From contig JAPXFY010000021.1 in assembly GCA_030674185.1 (NCBI GenBank), positions 69,601,248 to 69,665,247 on the forward strand: DNA of 64,000 nucleotides, read 5' to 3'. Position 1 is the first letter of the stretch; every line of letters begins with the position of its first letter. Shown here piece by piece: positions 63,261-64,000 of this stretch. The DNA is from Monoplex corrugatus (lineage: Eukaryota > Mollusca > Gastropoda > Littorinimorpha > Ranellidae). Below the pieces are notes generated by a model. It was not told where the DNA came from and made no database searches. It saw only the letters and a list, made by a program, of their open reading frames with translations. A program made the position numbers and the translations under genes.

Positions 63261-63672
63261 TTACGGAAGTCCCCAGCCTATCTAGCTCTTTTTTTTCTTG
63301 TTGCTTTGTTTTCATCATTTTCAAATACATGGTACAAAACATTTACAAGCATTCTGAAATGTACACGATACACATTCAGTACATATAAGTACCAAGAAAC
63401 TCTGAGGAGAGCTGGACAGATGGTCCTCAGAAAGGAAACCTCCATCAAGCAAATGTTTGGGCCCTTAGCTCCCGACACTCTAAGGGGGCTGAGGTGCATC
63501 CAGGTTAAAGTTCCTGAATGCTCTTCTGCTGCCTTTTTTTTCATTTTTTGAAATTTGTTCTCCACCTGGGTTCAAACCTGCGCATTTAAGGTGATCATGT
63601 GTTTCGAGGCCAAGTTTTCCTTAGCTACCGGACACCGGCAAGATATAGGGGAGTTTTTAAGCCTGATGAAGT
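63261..63672. other. Unassigned, probable non-coding
   Basis: Open frames on both strands (63306-63551 plus, 63278-63565 minus) overlap each other and show no domain. Nothing further recognised. Confidence 0.45.
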
Positions 63673-64000
63673 TCACTTTTGTTCCTCCTTGATCAGATCC
63701 AACTGGATCTCCTTCCAGCTGTATCTGCCATTGCCTTTAGGGTTCTGGTCCTCTCTCTGCCAGAAATCGAGAGCTGTTTCATGAAGTGATAAGCCTGTCA
63801 ACCCCTTCCTCGACTTATTGAATATACTGAGGAGACTACCTTCATGTTGTGCTGTCACATGATCTTTGTTCATCGACTTACCAGACATACAAAGGAGACT
63901 GCCTTCATGTTGTGCTGTCACATGATCTTTGTTCATCGACTTACCAGACATACAAAGGAGACTGCCTTCATGTTGTGCTGTCACATGATCTTTCTTCATC
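63673..64000 (-). CDS. Open frame with 21-residue repeats, partial
   Basis: Minus-strand frame open from the right window edge to a stop at 63673. It has nearly three copies of a 21-residue repeat (NKDHVTAQHEGSLLCMSGKS plus M), followed by a non-repetitive C-terminal part including GLTGLSLHETALDFWQRED and GRYSWKEIQLDLIKEEQK. The DNA repeat is exactly 63 bp. No family recognised. The charged, varied tail is less artefact-like than other repeat ORFs here. Still, a short tandem repeat by chance in frame cannot be excluded, and the true start lies outside. Confidence 0.35.
   Translation of the reverse strand, partial: MKKDHVTAQHEGSLLCMSGKSMNKDHVTAQHEGSLLCMSGKSMNKDHVTAQHEGSLLSIFNKSRKGLTGLSLHETALDFWQREDQNPKGNGRYSWKEIQLDLIKEEQK
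63834..64000. repeat. 63-bp tandem repeat
   Basis: GACTGCCTTCATGTTGTGCT recurs at 63834 (one change), 63897 and 63960, spaced 63 bp. The copies are nearly identical and the array continues past the window edge. Confidence 0.92.

Noticed and set aside
63261..63672. Opposing ORFs as exons
   Set aside because: They overlap each other on opposite strands and no family is recognisable.

Overview
This is eukaryotic, intergenic-type DNA made almost entirely of transposable elements, their nested fragments and satellite or microsatellite tracts. No host protein gene can be supported. The only possible exception is an open minus-strand frame with 21-residue repeats running off the right edge (63673-64000). 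Several short repeats resemble those I associate with caenogastropod snail genomes: a CAGTTTCAGTTTCTCAA head, a GGATCTTTAACG core and tRNA-derived 3' modules. A marine gastropod is therefore my best guess, by recognition only and not by any search.

Layout. Region 1-2.5 kb holds a decayed minus-strand LINE (family D). Region 3.0-7.0 kb is a decayed 43-bp tandem repeat followed by a 42/44-bp minisatellite split by a 395-bp foldback element. Region 7.1-10.5 kb holds (AC)n, a LINE fragment, a SINE copy and a 24-bp minisatellite. Region 12140-21345 is a Ty3/gypsy LTR element on the minus strand with matching 5-bp target duplications (ATATC), 127-bp LTRs, a tRNA-Leu-type primer site and a polypurine tract. 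It is interrupted by a CR1/L2-like LINE (family A) in its reverse transcriptase and by an RNase H-bearing LINE (family F) in its 5' LTR. It landed beside or inside a second family F copy (21346-22367). Region 22.5-29.6 kb holds SINEs and a minus-strand family A LINE split by a plus-strand family B LINE (25318-28433, 11-bp target duplication).

Region 29.6-34 kb is microsatellites, SINE pieces and LINE scraps. Region 34146-38789 is a second Ty3/gypsy element, with 182-bp LTRs differing at 3 positions and target duplication TCAGG. It lacks the second half of RT and RNase H and carries a 5'-truncated family A LINE with a 33-bp target duplication. Region 39.0-45.8 kb holds a TTAA-flanked foldback MITE, a CR1-like scrap, a 3'-truncated family C LINE and simple repeats. 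Region 45.8-49.3 kb is a 29-bp satellite with a 13-unit higher-order period. Region 49.4-55.2 kb is mainly SINEs and LINE 3' ends. Region 55.2-56.15 kb is a 12-copy array of about 77 bp. Region 57.6-59.1 kb is (AC), (GT) and (GA) tracts. Region 59.4-61.5 kb is a long family C LINE and 61.7-63.3 kb a decayed family E LINE.

No cellular pathway is encoded. The functional logic is that of mobile elements. LTR elements carry gag, protease, RT, RNase H and integrase. LINEs carry an APE-type endonuclease and RT. tRNA-derived SINEs have internal promoter boxes. Every autonomous element seen has at least one disabling lesion. The insertion order can be read from target duplications and from which element interrupts which. 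LINE letters A-F and SINE numbers 1-5 are labels used only in this annotation.
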